64,000 nucleotides of DNA from Blautia sp. Marseille-P3087 (GTDB lineage: Bacteria; Bacillota; Clostridia; Lachnospirales; Lachnospiraceae): contig NZ_LT635539.1 of assembly GCF_900120195.1 (NCBI RefSeq), forward strand, positions 1,349,257 through 1,413,256, read 5' to 3'. Both the position numbers and the translations under genes were made by a program. The notes beneath the pieces were generated by a model. It had not been told where the DNA came from. It did no database searches and was given only the letters and a program-made list of their open reading frames with translations. Each line of letters opens with the position of its first letter. The stretch's first letter is position 1. Positions 35,889-43,981 of this stretch are shown here, one piece after another.

Positions 35889-37277
35889 TTAGCGAATGCA
35901 AAGGCTGTCAGACATTACGCAGCGTCTTCTCTTTGTAAAGGTGCTTGCACTTGTAAGTCCTTCACCTGTACGACTTGCGATTGTAAATGTACAGTATCCT
36001 TCTCCACCGAATCCAAGTGCAGAATAGGACGGGCCGTTCTTAACAAGGATCGCTGTGTCGATTGCTTTCGCATATTTGGTAATATTATCAATGTTTTTGG
36101 AATGGATGTGTGCTGAATGACGGTTGCCATGCTCAAGCCATACAGCCTGTTCTACAGCATCATCGAAATCTCTTGCTCTTACAATACCAAGGATTGGCAT
36201 CATAAGCTCTGTTGTGATCAGCGGATGTTCCTTCGGTCCTTCGAAGATGATGCAGCGGGTATTTGCCGGTGCGTTTACTCCGATCATGGAAAGAAGTGTC
36301 TTAGCGTCACGTCCAACACATTTACGGTTCAGTTTGCCGCCTGCCAGAACAACTTCTGTCAGTTTGTCCTGCTCTTCTTTGGAAGCGAGGTAACAGTCGT
36401 TTTCTGTCAGCATGTAGTGCATCAGTTCATCTACTACAGAAGATACAGCTACAACTTCCTTCTCTGCGATACATGGAAGGTTGTTGTCGAATGTACATCC
36501 ATTTACAATGTCCTGAGCTGCTTTACGGATATCTGCTGTCTCATCAACAACTGCCGGTGGGTTACCTGCACCAGCTCCGATTCCTCTCTTACCTGAGGAA
36601 AGAACTGCTGTAACAACACCAGGGCCGCCTGTTGCAGCGATCAGCGGAATATCTTTATGTTTCATCATGATATTGCTTGTTTCAAGAGTAGGTTTCTCTA
36701 CTGTTACGGCAATGTTGTCCGGGCCGCCTGCTTCAAGAGAAGCTTCGTTTACCAGATTGATTGCGAAAATAGAGGTTTTGATTGCTGCCGGATGCGGGTT
36801 AAATACTACTGTATTTCCGCCTGCCAGCATACCGATTGTGTTACAGAGTACTGTTTCACTCGGGTTGGTACATGGTGTGATCGCACCGATTACACCAAAC
36901 GGTCCCATCTCGATCAGAGTCAGTCCTCTGTCTCCTGACCATGCAGTTGTTGTGATATCTTCAGTACCAGGTGTCTTGTCTGCTACCAGATGATGTTTCA
37001 GGATCTTGTCCCCTACGTTACCCATTCCTGTCTCATCAACACCCATACGAGCCATAACTTCTGCATTTTCTTTGATTTTTTTACGGATGCAGGTGATGAT
37101 TTTTTCTCTCTGATCCATGGACATTTTCTTAACGATCAGTTCTGCTTTTTTAGCAGCTTCGATCGCATCATTCATTTCTTTGAAAACGCCATGTTTTCCT
37201 GTCGGAGCATCTGCAATCTGCATTTTTGCCATTACTTCCTGTACAATATCCTGTACCATGCTCTCACTGATTGGCAT
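35889..37277 (-). CDS. pduP: CoA-acylating propionaldehyde dehydrogenase PduP
   Basis: The enzyme has 462 residues and oxidises propanal to propionyl-CoA with NAD+ and CoA inside the shell. Residues 1-20 (SESMVQDIVQEVMAKMQI) are the classic encapsulation helix. The catalytic Cys lies in CTFDNNLPCIAEKEV near residue 270, and the nucleotide-binding GGPGVVTAVLSSGKRGIGAG segment precedes it. AAAGGAGG lies 8 nt before the ATG. It works between the diol dehydratase and PduL. Confidence 0.94.
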   Translation of the reverse strand: MPISESMVQDIVQEVMAKMQIADAPTGKHGVFKEMNDAIEAAKKAELIVKKMSMDQREKIITCIRKKIKENAEVMARMGVDETGMGNVGDKILKHHLVADKTPGTEDITTTAWSGDRGLTLIEMGPFGVIGAITPCTNPSETVLCNTIGMLAGGNTVVFNPHPAAIKTSIFAINLVNEASLEAGGPDNIAVTVEKPTLETSNIMMKHKDIPLIAATGGPGVVTAVLSSGKRGIGAGAGNPPAVVDETADIRKAAQDIVNGCTFDNNLPCIAEKEVVAVSSVVDELMHYMLTENDCYLASKEEQDKLTEVVLAGGKLNRKCVGRDAKTLLSMIGVNAPANTRCIIFEGPKEHPLITTELMMPILGIVRARDFDDAVEQAVWLEHGNRHSAHIHSKNIDNITKYAKAIDTAILVKNGPSYSALGFGGEGYCTFTIASRTGEGLTSASTFTKRRRCVMSDSLCIR

Positions 37278-37319
37278 GAGATTGTCCTCCTTTAATGTCT
37301 ACCTTATCTGGTTTTTAGA

Positions 37320-38189
37320 TTATTTCAGTCCAAGCTGTGCCATAACCTGTTTTGTGATGTTTGCAACCAGTTCTGCATCAGCGTTTCCAGCTGCCGGAGC
37401 TGCTTCTTTTGAACAGTCACCACCAACGAAATCATACTGATATCCCGGGAACTGTTTGTAATCTTCATTGTGGCAAGCACCGCCGCAGTTATGACAGTTA
37501 ACACCGTCTTTGTTCTGGCAAAGGCTTGCAGGATGTTTTCCTGGCATACCAAATTTACGACGGATTTCATACAGTTTCTTGATGTTTTCTTTATCGAATT
37601 CCTTCGGGCCGCCGAGCAGCTTGCTCTGATACAGAAGCTGTGCGTAGAATTCTACAGATTCCATCTTCATGTATGCAGCGTTCAGGTCTGTGCTCCATGT
37701 AAGAGCTCCGTGGTTCTCAAGAAGAACTGCATCGAAGTATGGAAGATATTTTTCAAGGTTGTCCGGAATTTCCATTGTGGAAGGTGTACCGTACTCAGCG
37801 ATCGGAACGCATCCAAGAGCGATAACTGCTTCCGGCATGATCGGCTGTGTAAGCGGGATACCAGCGATAGCGAAGGATGTAGCATAGATTGGATGAGCAT
37901 GTACTACAGATCCTACGTCTGGTCTCTTCTGATATACTCTCATATGCATTTTGATCTCAGAAGATGGTTTGAATCCCGGGTTAGCCTGGATTACGTTACC
38001 CTGAGCATCTACTTTACAGATGAACTCCGGTGTCATAAATCCTTTGGATACACCTGTTGGTGTGCAGAGGAATTCGTTGTCATTCAGTTTTACGGAGATG
38101 TTACCGTCGTTTGCTGCAACCATGTTACGGTTGTAGATACGTCTTCCGATGTCACAGATCTGTTTTTTGATTTCAAATTCGTTTACCAT
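37320..38189 (-). CDS. fucA: L-fuculose/rhamnulose-1-phosphate aldolase with Cys-rich segment and C-terminal encapsulation peptide
   Basis: The protein has 289 residues. Residues 1-215 are a class II aldolase: GNISVKLNDNEFLCTPTGVSKG, zinc ligands HAHPIYATSF and ENHGALTWS. It splits fuculose-1-phosphate to dihydroxyacetone phosphate and lactaldehyde. Typical FucA ends near residue 215. Here a segment follows with spacing C-x7-C-x2-C-x3-C (residues about 223-239), then an Ala-rich linker and the amphipathic helix ADAELVANITKQVMAQLG at the C-terminus. The latter fits lumen targeting, which would trap lactaldehyde in the compartment. AGGAGG precedes the ATG. The first gene after the second operon promoter. 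Confidence 0.92.
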   Translation of the reverse strand: MVNEFEIKKQICDIGRRIYNRNMVAANDGNISVKLNDNEFLCTPTGVSKGFMTPEFICKVDAQGNVIQANPGFKPSSEIKMHMRVYQKRPDVGSVVHAHPIYATSFAIAGIPLTQPIMPEAVIALGCVPIAEYGTPSTMEIPDNLEKYLPYFDAVLLENHGALTWSTDLNAAYMKMESVEFYAQLLYQSKLLGGPKEFDKENIKKLYEIRRKFGMPGKHPASLCQNKDGVNCHNCGGACHNEDYKQFPGYQYDFVGGDCSKEAAPAAGNADAELVANITKQVMAQLGLK

Positions 38190-38286
38190 GCTTATTTTCC
38201 TCCTAAAGCAATTTGGTTTTGCTTCTGTCCTTCTACTATATTAACAGCAAAAGACAGCCGCAGGTTTTTATTTTATTTCTAAGGAG

Positions 38287-38315
38287 ATTTTACTCCCTAT
38301 AAACGAGATTGTCAA
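38287..38315 (-). promoter_or_regulatory. Promoter of the fucA-pduP-shell operon
   Basis: TTGACA (38310-38315), 17-nt spacer and TAAAAT (38287-38292) on the minus strand, about 100 nt before fucA. Confidence 0.75.
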
Positions 38316-38323
38316 GAATTTAT

Positions 38324-38374
38324 CGTTGTTTCTTGTTGTTTTTGTTGTGAAAAAGATGTTGTTTTTGTTGTTTT
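38324..38374 (-). promoter_or_regulatory. A/C-rich direct repeats upstream of the fucA promoter
   Basis: On the minus strand ACAACAAAAACAAC occurs twice with a third partial AAACAACG, ending about 10 nt before the -35. A similar array lies before the dehydratase promoter. Likely operator of the local DeoR or AraC regulator. Confidence 0.5.
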
Positions 38375-38378
38375 TCGA

Positions 38379-39170
38379 TCATCCACCAATCTGAACGTGT
38401 AAAGAACTTACGGATTCTGCTGCTTTCTTCAATGTCTCCATATGTTCTTTCGTCGGCGGCAGGATTCCTTCCATTAAATATGGTCTGCCAAGACCGATGT
38501 ACTTATCCTGTCCAAGGCGGTGATACGGAAGCAGGTGAAGCTGTTCCACACCCGGAAGGGTATCGGCAAAACGTGCAATTCCCTGGATTTCCTCGATCGT
38601 ATCATTAAACGTCGGAATAACCGGAACGCGGATGATAAGTTTGCATTTACCCGAAAGTGCAACCTTGCGGGCATTTTCCATCATCAGATCATTCGGTCTG
38701 CCGGTAAACTCCTTGTGTTTCGCCGGATTGGTATGTTTGATGTCCATCAGATAAAGATCAAGATACGGCAAAATCGTCTCGATCGTCTCAAACGGAGCAC
38801 ATGCCATACTCTCGAGCGCAGTATTGAGCCCATGTTCCTTGGCTGCGCGGAGAAGATCCCTCGCAAATTCAGGCTGGCAGAGGCTCTCGCCTCCGGAAAG
38901 AGTAAGTCCTCCTCCGGAGCGCCGGTAATATGGCCTGTCCTCCTCAACAACCTTGATCATTTCTTCTACAGTCACATCCCTGCCGATCACTTTATCCTCA
39001 CCAAGTACTTTCATCGTCTGGATTTTGTATTCCTGTGATTCCGGATTACAGCACCAGCGGCATCGAAGTACACAGCCTTTCAGAAAAACGATCGTACGGA
39101 TTCCCGGACCATCATGAACAGAATAACGCTGGATATCGAAAATACGACCTTTTGTCTTTAAATAGTTCAT
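38379..39170 (-). CDS. Glycyl-radical enzyme activase (radical SAM) for the diol dehydratase
   Basis: The protein has 263 residues. The radical SAM motif is CVLRCRWC (C-x3-C-x2-C) near residue 31, preceded by SVHDGPGIRTIVFLKG, with the GGES motif (LTLSGGESLC) near residue 92. It uses SAM and a [4Fe-4S] cluster to place the radical on the dehydratase glycine. The extra ferredoxin clusters seen in many activases are absent, so this is the short PflA-like form. AAGAGG lies upstream. The 150-nt gap after the dehydratase gene holds no convincing ORF. Confidence 0.93.
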   Translation of the reverse strand: MNYLKTKGRIFDIQRYSVHDGPGIRTIVFLKGCVLRCRWCCNPESQEYKIQTMKVLGEDKVIGRDVTVEEMIKVVEEDRPYYRRSGGGLTLSGGESLCQPEFARDLLRAAKEHGLNTALESMACAPFETIETILPYLDLYLMDIKHTNPAKHKEFTGRPNDLMMENARKVALSGKCKLIIRVPVIPTFNDTIEEIQGIARFADTLPGVEQLHLLPYHRLGQDKYIGLGRPYLMEGILPPTKEHMETLKKAAESVSSLHVQIGG

Positions 39171-39320
39171 AGTTTACCTCTTTTCAGATGTGCAGCCTCG
39201 ATTACGCTATGCTTCATCTCGGTTGAGGGAACCATTCCTATGTCAGATAAAGAATTCATCTGCTTTTGTGCAAGCACATCGCAGATTCTTTCTTTACCTG
39301 CCGCACATCTGAGTTTGTAA

Positions 39321-41840
39321 TCAAAATCCCTGTTCTGTACGTCTGATGATATCGTCCTGAAGGGAACGTGACAGAGTTGTAAACAATGCGCTGTATCCGG
39401 CAACGCGTACAACCAGGTGTGCGTAATTTTCCGGATGCTTCTGAGCATCAAGTAATGTCTCTCTGTCAACTACGTTGAACTGCATATGCATACCCTTCTG
39501 ATCAAAGAAGGTACGGATCAGTGCAACAAATTTTTCCAGACCTTCTCTGCCTGCAAGTGCAGACGGATGGAACTTCTGGTTAAACAGTGTTCCGTTGGAT
39601 ACGATGAAGTGATCCAGTCGGGAAACAGAAGTTGCTGCTGCAGTTGGTCCCTTGACATCCTTTCCTGCGGATGGTGAAACGCCATCAGCTACCGGTGTAT
39701 GTGCATAACGTCCATCCGGTGTAGCTCCTGTCTGTCCGCCAAGCGGTACGTTTGCAGATACCGGGTAAAGTCCTGCCTGATAATGACCGCCACGTGGATT
39801 CATGTATTCCTGCAGCGGGCGGCTGTATGTATAAGCAACATCTCTTGCAAAATAATCCACATCGTCGATTGCATTACCAAACTTCGGAACTTCATCGATC
39901 ATATGATGGATCTCTGTAAATCTGCGAAGCTGATCTTCAGTAGGTTTCAGTCTCATAACAGTCTGAAGAACTGCCTTTGCAGTGTCCGTATTTACTGCCA
40001 TGCCTGCGTCCTGCATTCCCTTAAGGATCATTTCCGACATATCAGAAACGGACTGCTGATCCAGACCTTTGTCATAGTTCCATGCCAGAGCCTGTTTGTA
40101 CTCTTCCATGGAGACTTTCTTATCTTCGTATACAAGTTTACGGATCGCATATAAAGAGTCAGCCATATTCGCAATACCGAATCCCTGTGGACCGGTAAAG
40201 TTATAAACAGCTCCGCCTTCCTGTACGGAAAGGCCTCTGCTGAGACAATCATCTACCATACAGGATTCATATGGAAGCGGTACCCTCTCCGAATGTGCCA
40301 CGTCAATCGCATTGTCGGCATTGACCATCAGGGAAATGCAGTATTCCATTTGTTTCTTGTATGCATCAAAGAATTCTTCGAATGTTGTCATTTTGGTAAC
40401 ATCACCGGTCTGAATACCAACCAGTTCACCCTTGTCCATACCATTGGAGAATACGAGTTCAAGCGGGCGGCACATGTTGAAGAATGCTGCATCGTGCCAT
40501 CCGTCTGTCTTACCTGCTTTCTGTGGTTCTACACATCCGATGATATTGTATTCTCTCGCATCTTCCAGAGTAAGTCCTCTGTTCTGTAATGCCGGAATAA
40601 TAACTTCATCATTGTAATATGCCGGAAGTCCGATGCCGGTTCTGGTAAGCTCAGCTGCCTTGATCAGCAGTTCATGTGGAGAACCGTTCCATACTCGGAT
40701 GGAAAGAGACGGCATCGGCAGATGTACATGCATGGATGCAAGGATACACATAACAGAAAGATCGTTTGTCACATCGTTTCCGTATTTGTCCTGTCCGCCT
40801 ACGATCAGGTTCTGGAAAAGGCTGTAGCCTGCAAACCCCTCTGCAGATGCAGCATCACGTACTTTGTTAAGGTCGTTGAGTTTGACCCAGATACAGTCAA
40901 GGAGTTCCTGTGCTGCTTCTCTGGTAATAATACCCTTATCAATGTCTGCCTTATAATAAGGATACATATACTGGTCAAAACGTCCCGGCGAAATAGAATG
41001 TCCGCTGGATTCAACCTGCAGAAGCTGCTGTACGAACCAGAAAGACTGACATGCCTCGTAGAAGCTGGTCGCTCCGTTTGCCGGTACACGGCTGCAGTTC
41101 TCTGAGATCTGTAAAAGTTCCTGTTTACGTACCGGGTCTGTACATTCTGCGGCCATCTGAGATGCCAGTTCAGCATAACGCTCTGCATACTCGATAACTG
41201 CCTGGCAGGAAACGATCACAGCATTAAGGAAATGGCTCTTCTTTGCATAATTACCATCGCCAACCTGACATTTCTCCAGCTCTGCACGGGCTTTATCAAT
41301 GATGCCTTTATAACCGATTGCAAGAACTTCTTCATATTTAACAGTTACATGCCCTACACCGTTGTAGAAATAGTTACCCGGCGTAAAAATGTTGTGCTCA
41401 ATTGCTTTAATTGCCTCAGGAGCCATATAGGATGTAGCAAGTTCGCTGGAGGTTTTGCCCTTCCAGTATTTATGTACTTCTCTCAGCTCTGCTTTGGTCT
41501 CTTCAGCAATGTAAAACGGATCCGCTGTTCTTGTTGCAACAGTATCCAGTTCATCCTCCAGCCACTGGTAAGAAAATTCCGGGAATGTCTGGCATCCTCT
41601 CGGTGCGATCGTGCTGCTTCCTACGATCAGCTCATTATCACGAATGATAATCGGAATATTCCGGAGAATGTGAGCAAAAGCTTCCGCGCGTCTGGTAATC
41701 ACCGGCTGCCCTTCGGTAGCCTTATAGGATTCCGTAATGAGTTTTGCTCTGGCAGATTCGATCACCGGCATCTTTGCATAAAGTGCTTCGATCAGCTTCG
41801 GGATTCTGGATGATTTTGGAATGTCTGTGGTATTAAACAT
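39321..41840 (-). CDS. B12-independent glycyl-radical 1,2-propanediol dehydratase
   Basis: The enzyme has 839 residues. It dehydrates 1,2-propanediol to propanal without B12. The thiyl Cys and general-base Glu lie in IIGCVEPQKAGKTDGWHDAAFFN (near residues 430-450), the diol-binding His/Ser in SSGHSISPGRFDQY, and the glycyl radical loop is RVAGYSALF near the C-terminus. These match glycerol/propanediol dehydratases and not pyruvate formate-lyase or choline lyase. I chose ATG 41840 (AAAGGAG 10 nt upstream) over the GTG at 41846. No N-terminal encapsulation extension is obvious. Confidence 0.95.
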   Translation of the reverse strand: MFNTTDIPKSSRIPKLIEALYAKMPVIESARAKLITESYKATEGQPVITRRAEAFAHILRNIPIIIRDNELIVGSSTIAPRGCQTFPEFSYQWLEDELDTVATRTADPFYIAEETKAELREVHKYWKGKTSSELATSYMAPEAIKAIEHNIFTPGNYFYNGVGHVTVKYEEVLAIGYKGIIDKARAELEKCQVGDGNYAKKSHFLNAVIVSCQAVIEYAERYAELASQMAAECTDPVRKQELLQISENCSRVPANGATSFYEACQSFWFVQQLLQVESSGHSISPGRFDQYMYPYYKADIDKGIITREAAQELLDCIWVKLNDLNKVRDAASAEGFAGYSLFQNLIVGGQDKYGNDVTNDLSVMCILASMHVHLPMPSLSIRVWNGSPHELLIKAAELTRTGIGLPAYYNDEVIIPALQNRGLTLEDAREYNIIGCVEPQKAGKTDGWHDAAFFNMCRPLELVFSNGMDKGELVGIQTGDVTKMTTFEEFFDAYKKQMEYCISLMVNADNAIDVAHSERVPLPYESCMVDDCLSRGLSVQEGGAVYNFTGPQGFGIANMADSLYAIRKLVYEDKKVSMEEYKQALAWNYDKGLDQQSVSDMSEMILKGMQDAGMAVNTDTAKAVLQTVMRLKPTEDQLRRFTEIHHMIDEVPKFGNAIDDVDYFARDVAYTYSRPLQEYMNPRGGHYQAGLYPVSANVPLGGQTGATPDGRYAHTPVADGVSPSAGKDVKGPTAAATSVSRLDHFIVSNGTLFNQKFHPSALAGREGLEKFVALIRTFFDQKGMHMQFNVVDRETLLDAQKHPENYAHLVVRVAGYSALFTTLSRSLQDDIIRRTEQGF

Positions 41841-41930
41841 CTCCACACTTCTCCTTTCTCATGGTGTCTAAAAAACGCCATATCTCATATGTATCAGAAG
41901 GCGCTGAGACGCCACGATTCATATAAAGTC

Positions 41931-41959
41931 ATTATACCTTACAAGCTTTTATATGTCAA
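41931..41959 (-). promoter_or_regulatory. Consensus promoter of the dehydratase-activase unit
   Basis: TTGACA (41954-41959), 17-nt spacer, TATAAT (41931-41936) on the minus strand: a perfect sigma-A promoter, so regulation is probably by repression. The leader to the start codon is about 85 nt. Confidence 0.85.
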
Positions 41960-41984
41960 CAAAATCCAACATTATTTATTTGTT

Positions 41985-42034
41985 TTTTGCGAGGTTTTTG
42001 TTGTGGTTTTTGTTGGTTTTATGTTGGTTTTTGT
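41985..42034 (-). promoter_or_regulatory. A/C-rich direct repeats upstream of the dehydratase promoter
   Basis: On the minus strand AACCAACA-type units repeat at about 10-12 nt steps (CCAACATAAAA, CCAACAAAAA, CCACAACAAAAA), about one helical turn, starting about 25 nt upstream of the -35. They resemble the repeats before fucA. Confidence 0.5.
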
Positions 42035-42157
42035 TTGAAGTCTGATTTTCGGGTTGACTTTTCAAGAACATACTGCCATACTGGTTTTAGAAGATTTTAT
42101 ATTGTATTGACAGTTCGAATTATATAAAAAATTAATTCCTTGAAAGGGGGATTTTTG

Positions 42158-42871
42158 ATGTATCTTTCTGATATACATACGCATTCGATTGCAAGCGGAC
42201 ACGGAACGTCCTGTACCATCTCAGACATGGCAAAAGCTGCTTCTAAAAAAGGACTGAAACTGCTCGGCATCACGGATCACGGTCCGGGAACGCTTGCCGC
42301 AGGAACTTCTTCTTATTTTAGGAGCCTTACTTACGCGCCGAAAAAGCGATTTGGAATCGAGTTATTATTTGGAGCAGAATTAAATATTCTGGATACGGAG
42401 GGACATCTGGATCTGAATGACGAACTGCTCAGCGAACTGGATTATGCAATTGCAAGTATGCATGCGCAGAATTATAAGAGTGGTACTGTCGAAGAAAATA
42501 CGAGTGCTTATCTGAATGCAATGAGACATCCCTGTGTAAAGGTGCTTGGACATTGTGATAATCCTGCTTTTCCGGTAGATTATGAAACGCTGGCTTTCGG
42601 CGCAAGGGAATATGGGGTGATTTTTGAGATCAACGAAGCTTCGCTGATGCCTGACGGATATCGCGGGGATACGAAAGAAAATAACCGTGAGATCCTGAAG
42701 TATTGTATGAAGTATGAGATTCCGATCGTGCTGTCGAGCGACAGCCATGGAGCAGAACATATCGGGGATTTTACTTATGGGGCAGAGTTTGTACATGAAA
42801 TGATGTTCCCCGAAAGATTGATATTAAATAATGATATACCCCGGCTGAAGATGATACTGAGCGAGAGATAA
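42158..42871 (+). CDS. PHP-domain metallophosphoesterase (YcdX-like)
   Basis: The protein has 237 residues. The four PHP motifs are present: DIHTHS, GITDHGPG, GHCDNP and SSDSHGAEH, giving a trinuclear metal site. Length fits the YcdX family of stand-alone PHP hydrolases more than histidinol phosphatase. AAAGGGGG lies 8 nt before the ATG at 42158, chosen over a TTG at 42140. Its substrate is unknown. It is transcribed away from the dehydratase operon and followed by a very large hairpin. Confidence 0.85.
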   Translation: MYLSDIHTHSIASGHGTSCTISDMAKAASKKGLKLLGITDHGPGTLAAGTSSYFRSLTYAPKKRFGIELLFGAELNILDTEGHLDLNDELLSELDYAIASMHAQNYKSGTVEENTSAYLNAMRHPCVKVLGHCDNPAFPVDYETLAFGAREYGVIFEINEASLMPDGYRGDTKENNREILKYCMKYEIPIVLSSDSHGAEHIGDFTYGAEFVHEMMFPERLILNNDIPRLKMILSER

Positions 42872-42900
42872 ATAATAGTTTAATTTATTTTATGACGAAA

Positions 42901-43080
42901 AAGAGAACAACATCCTGTTTCATTGACACGTTGCATTTCCGGATTCTTCCCGCGCATTTATGGATGACTGCTTTTGCAAACTCGCACCATCCGGTGCTCA
43001 GACAGTGCAACGCAGCCATCATTAGCGCAGTCAGAATCTGCGGAAATTTACTATGTCAATTCATCAGGATGTTGTTTCTT
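42901..43080. repeat. 180-bp imperfect palindrome after the PHP gene
   Basis: AACAACATCCTG at the left pairs with CAGGATGTTGTT at the right, with further matched blocks inside (ATTGACA/TGTCAAT, TTTCCGGATTC/GAATCTGCGGAAA, GCGC/GCGC, GGATGACTGC/GCAGCCATC). The right end is followed by TTTCTTTTTTCT on the plus strand, so it can act as a giant terminator. It may also be a MITE-like element. Confidence 0.65.
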
Positions 43081-43196
43081 TTTTCTGTGTATAGGAATAT
43101 TTAATAATTTTAAGCAAATATCCTTTTCACCTATAGACTATTATAATTTTATACCATTCATTCCTCTTCTCTTATTTTCCGTATCATCTTTGTGAT

Positions 43197-43272
43197 GCCA
43201 CCACGCCCCGTGGGTGGACCGCAGCCTTTGGCGGCTGGCCGGCGAGGCCTTCCCGGTCATGGGGAAAGGAGC
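43197..43272. repeat. G+C-rich block of three hairpins
   Basis: Three short stem-loops follow each other: CCACCACG/CGTGGGTGG, CAGCC/GGCTG, and CCTTCCC/GGGGAAAGG. The G+C content is much higher than nearby. It leads directly into the ribosome site of the small ORF at 43278. Confidence 0.5.
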
Positions 43273-43277
43273 TGGTT

Positions 43278-43490
43278 GTGAAATTAAGAGAACATAGGAA
43301 AAAGCTATCTGATGTGAAAATACAGAACACGCGGACTGGGAATATCTGCGCGATAAAAAGATACGGCTGTCTTAAAAAATATCCGCTCCGTTTACAGAAC
43401 TCAGCAAGGCTTCCGCAAATTTCGTACATGCTAGCTGCGGTTGCGGAGCATCTGTCTGAGCGACAGCGAGTTATGCGGAGCAATCGCTAA
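43278..43490 (+). CDS. Small ORF with a strong ribosome site, possible remnant
   Basis: A GTG start at 43278 lies 6 nt after AAAGGAG and opens a 70-codon basic protein (MKLREHRKKLSDVK...). I recognise no family. The second half runs into the palindrome at 43328-43605, which argues that the reading frame there is accidental. It may be the 5' end of a gene cut by insertion of that element. Confidence 0.3.
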   Translation: MKLREHRKKLSDVKIQNTRTGNICAIKRYGCLKKYPLRLQNSARLPQISYMLAAVAEHLSERQRVMRSNR

Positions 43491-43605
43491 TAAGCGCATG
43501 TATGAAATTCGGAAACGCAGCGTGTTCAGTAAACAAAGCGGATATTCATTTGCAAACAGGCAGTATGGGTTTTATCGCACGCAGTTCCCCATCCTCGCGT
43601 CCGTA
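43328..43605. repeat. 275-bp imperfect palindrome (MITE-like or long hairpin RNA)
   Basis: Matched arms run from both ends inward: GCGGACTGGGAA/CCCCATCCTCGC, GCGATAAAA/TTTTATCGC, ATATCCGCTCC/AAAGCGGATAT, GTTTACAGAAC/GTTCAGTAAAC, GCAAATTTCGTACATG/CATGTATGAAATTC and GATTGC-type blocks at the centre. Each arm is about 130 bp with mismatches. It ends at the stop codon of the cysteine-rich gene. No transposase is nearby. Confidence 0.65.
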
Positions 43606-43911
43606 CTATTCTTGAGTATCTTTCTCTGCTTCTCTCATTTTCCGCATCAGCTCCGCCAGCTCGCTGTATTTCCCGGTCACGTAACCGTAGTTCTGCGCCT
43701 TATGCGGCAGCTGACAGTTCGTGCAGTCTTTAATTTCCTTCTCGGTCATTCTGAAATTCCCGCCACATTTATCTCCCAGTGCATACAGCGGACAGTAGCA
43801 GAACAGACAGTTAAAGTTCTCCGGATCTGCGCCTGCATGGCACGGAAAATATTCACATTCCTTATTGCTGAAAAAAGCATAGTGTTTCCCTTCCCAATAT
43901 GGTTTTTCCAT
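43606..43911 (-). CDS. Cysteine-rich small-domain protein under cobalamin riboswitch control
   Basis: The protein has 101 residues. Eight cysteines in the order KECEYFPCH, NCLFCYCPL, DKCGG and DCTNCQLPH, with EKPYWEGKHYAFFSN at the start, match the cysteine-rich small domain (PF04071), a zinc-ribbon-like family often found with cobalamin genes. The function is unknown. GAGGTG lies 8 nt before the ATG. The upstream cobalamin riboswitch supports a role in B12 or corrinoid metabolism or salvage. Confidence 0.8.
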   Translation of the reverse strand: MEKPYWEGKHYAFFSNKECEYFPCHAGADPENFNCLFCYCPLYALGDKCGGNFRMTEKEIKDCTNCQLPHKAQNYGYVTGKYSELAELMRKMREAEKDTQE

Positions 43912-43931
43912 TTACTTTCACCTCGTTATAT

Positions 43932-43963
43932 AAAAAAATCCAGTCACGGCACTGCCGAACTGG
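43932..43963 (-). terminator. Second terminator in the leader of the cysteine-rich gene
   Basis: CCAGTtCGGC and GCCGtgACTGG pair and are followed by ATTTTTTT on the minus strand. It lies after the 30-codon ORF and about 20 nt before the cysteine-rich start, so reading into that gene must pass it. Confidence 0.75.
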
Positions 43964-43981
43964 TTATCTTCGAAACTTATT

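Noticed and set aside
39167-39469. A 100-codon minus-strand ORF between the dehydratase and its activase, ending in ATGA overlap with the activase start
   Set aside because: Its first half is an out-of-frame shadow of the dehydratase end, it has no ribosome site, and the composition is not protein-like. The overlap with the activase ATG is probably chance.
42872-43605. Insertion sequence with a transposase
   Set aside because: Palindromes are present but no transposase-like ORF or target-site duplication is visible.
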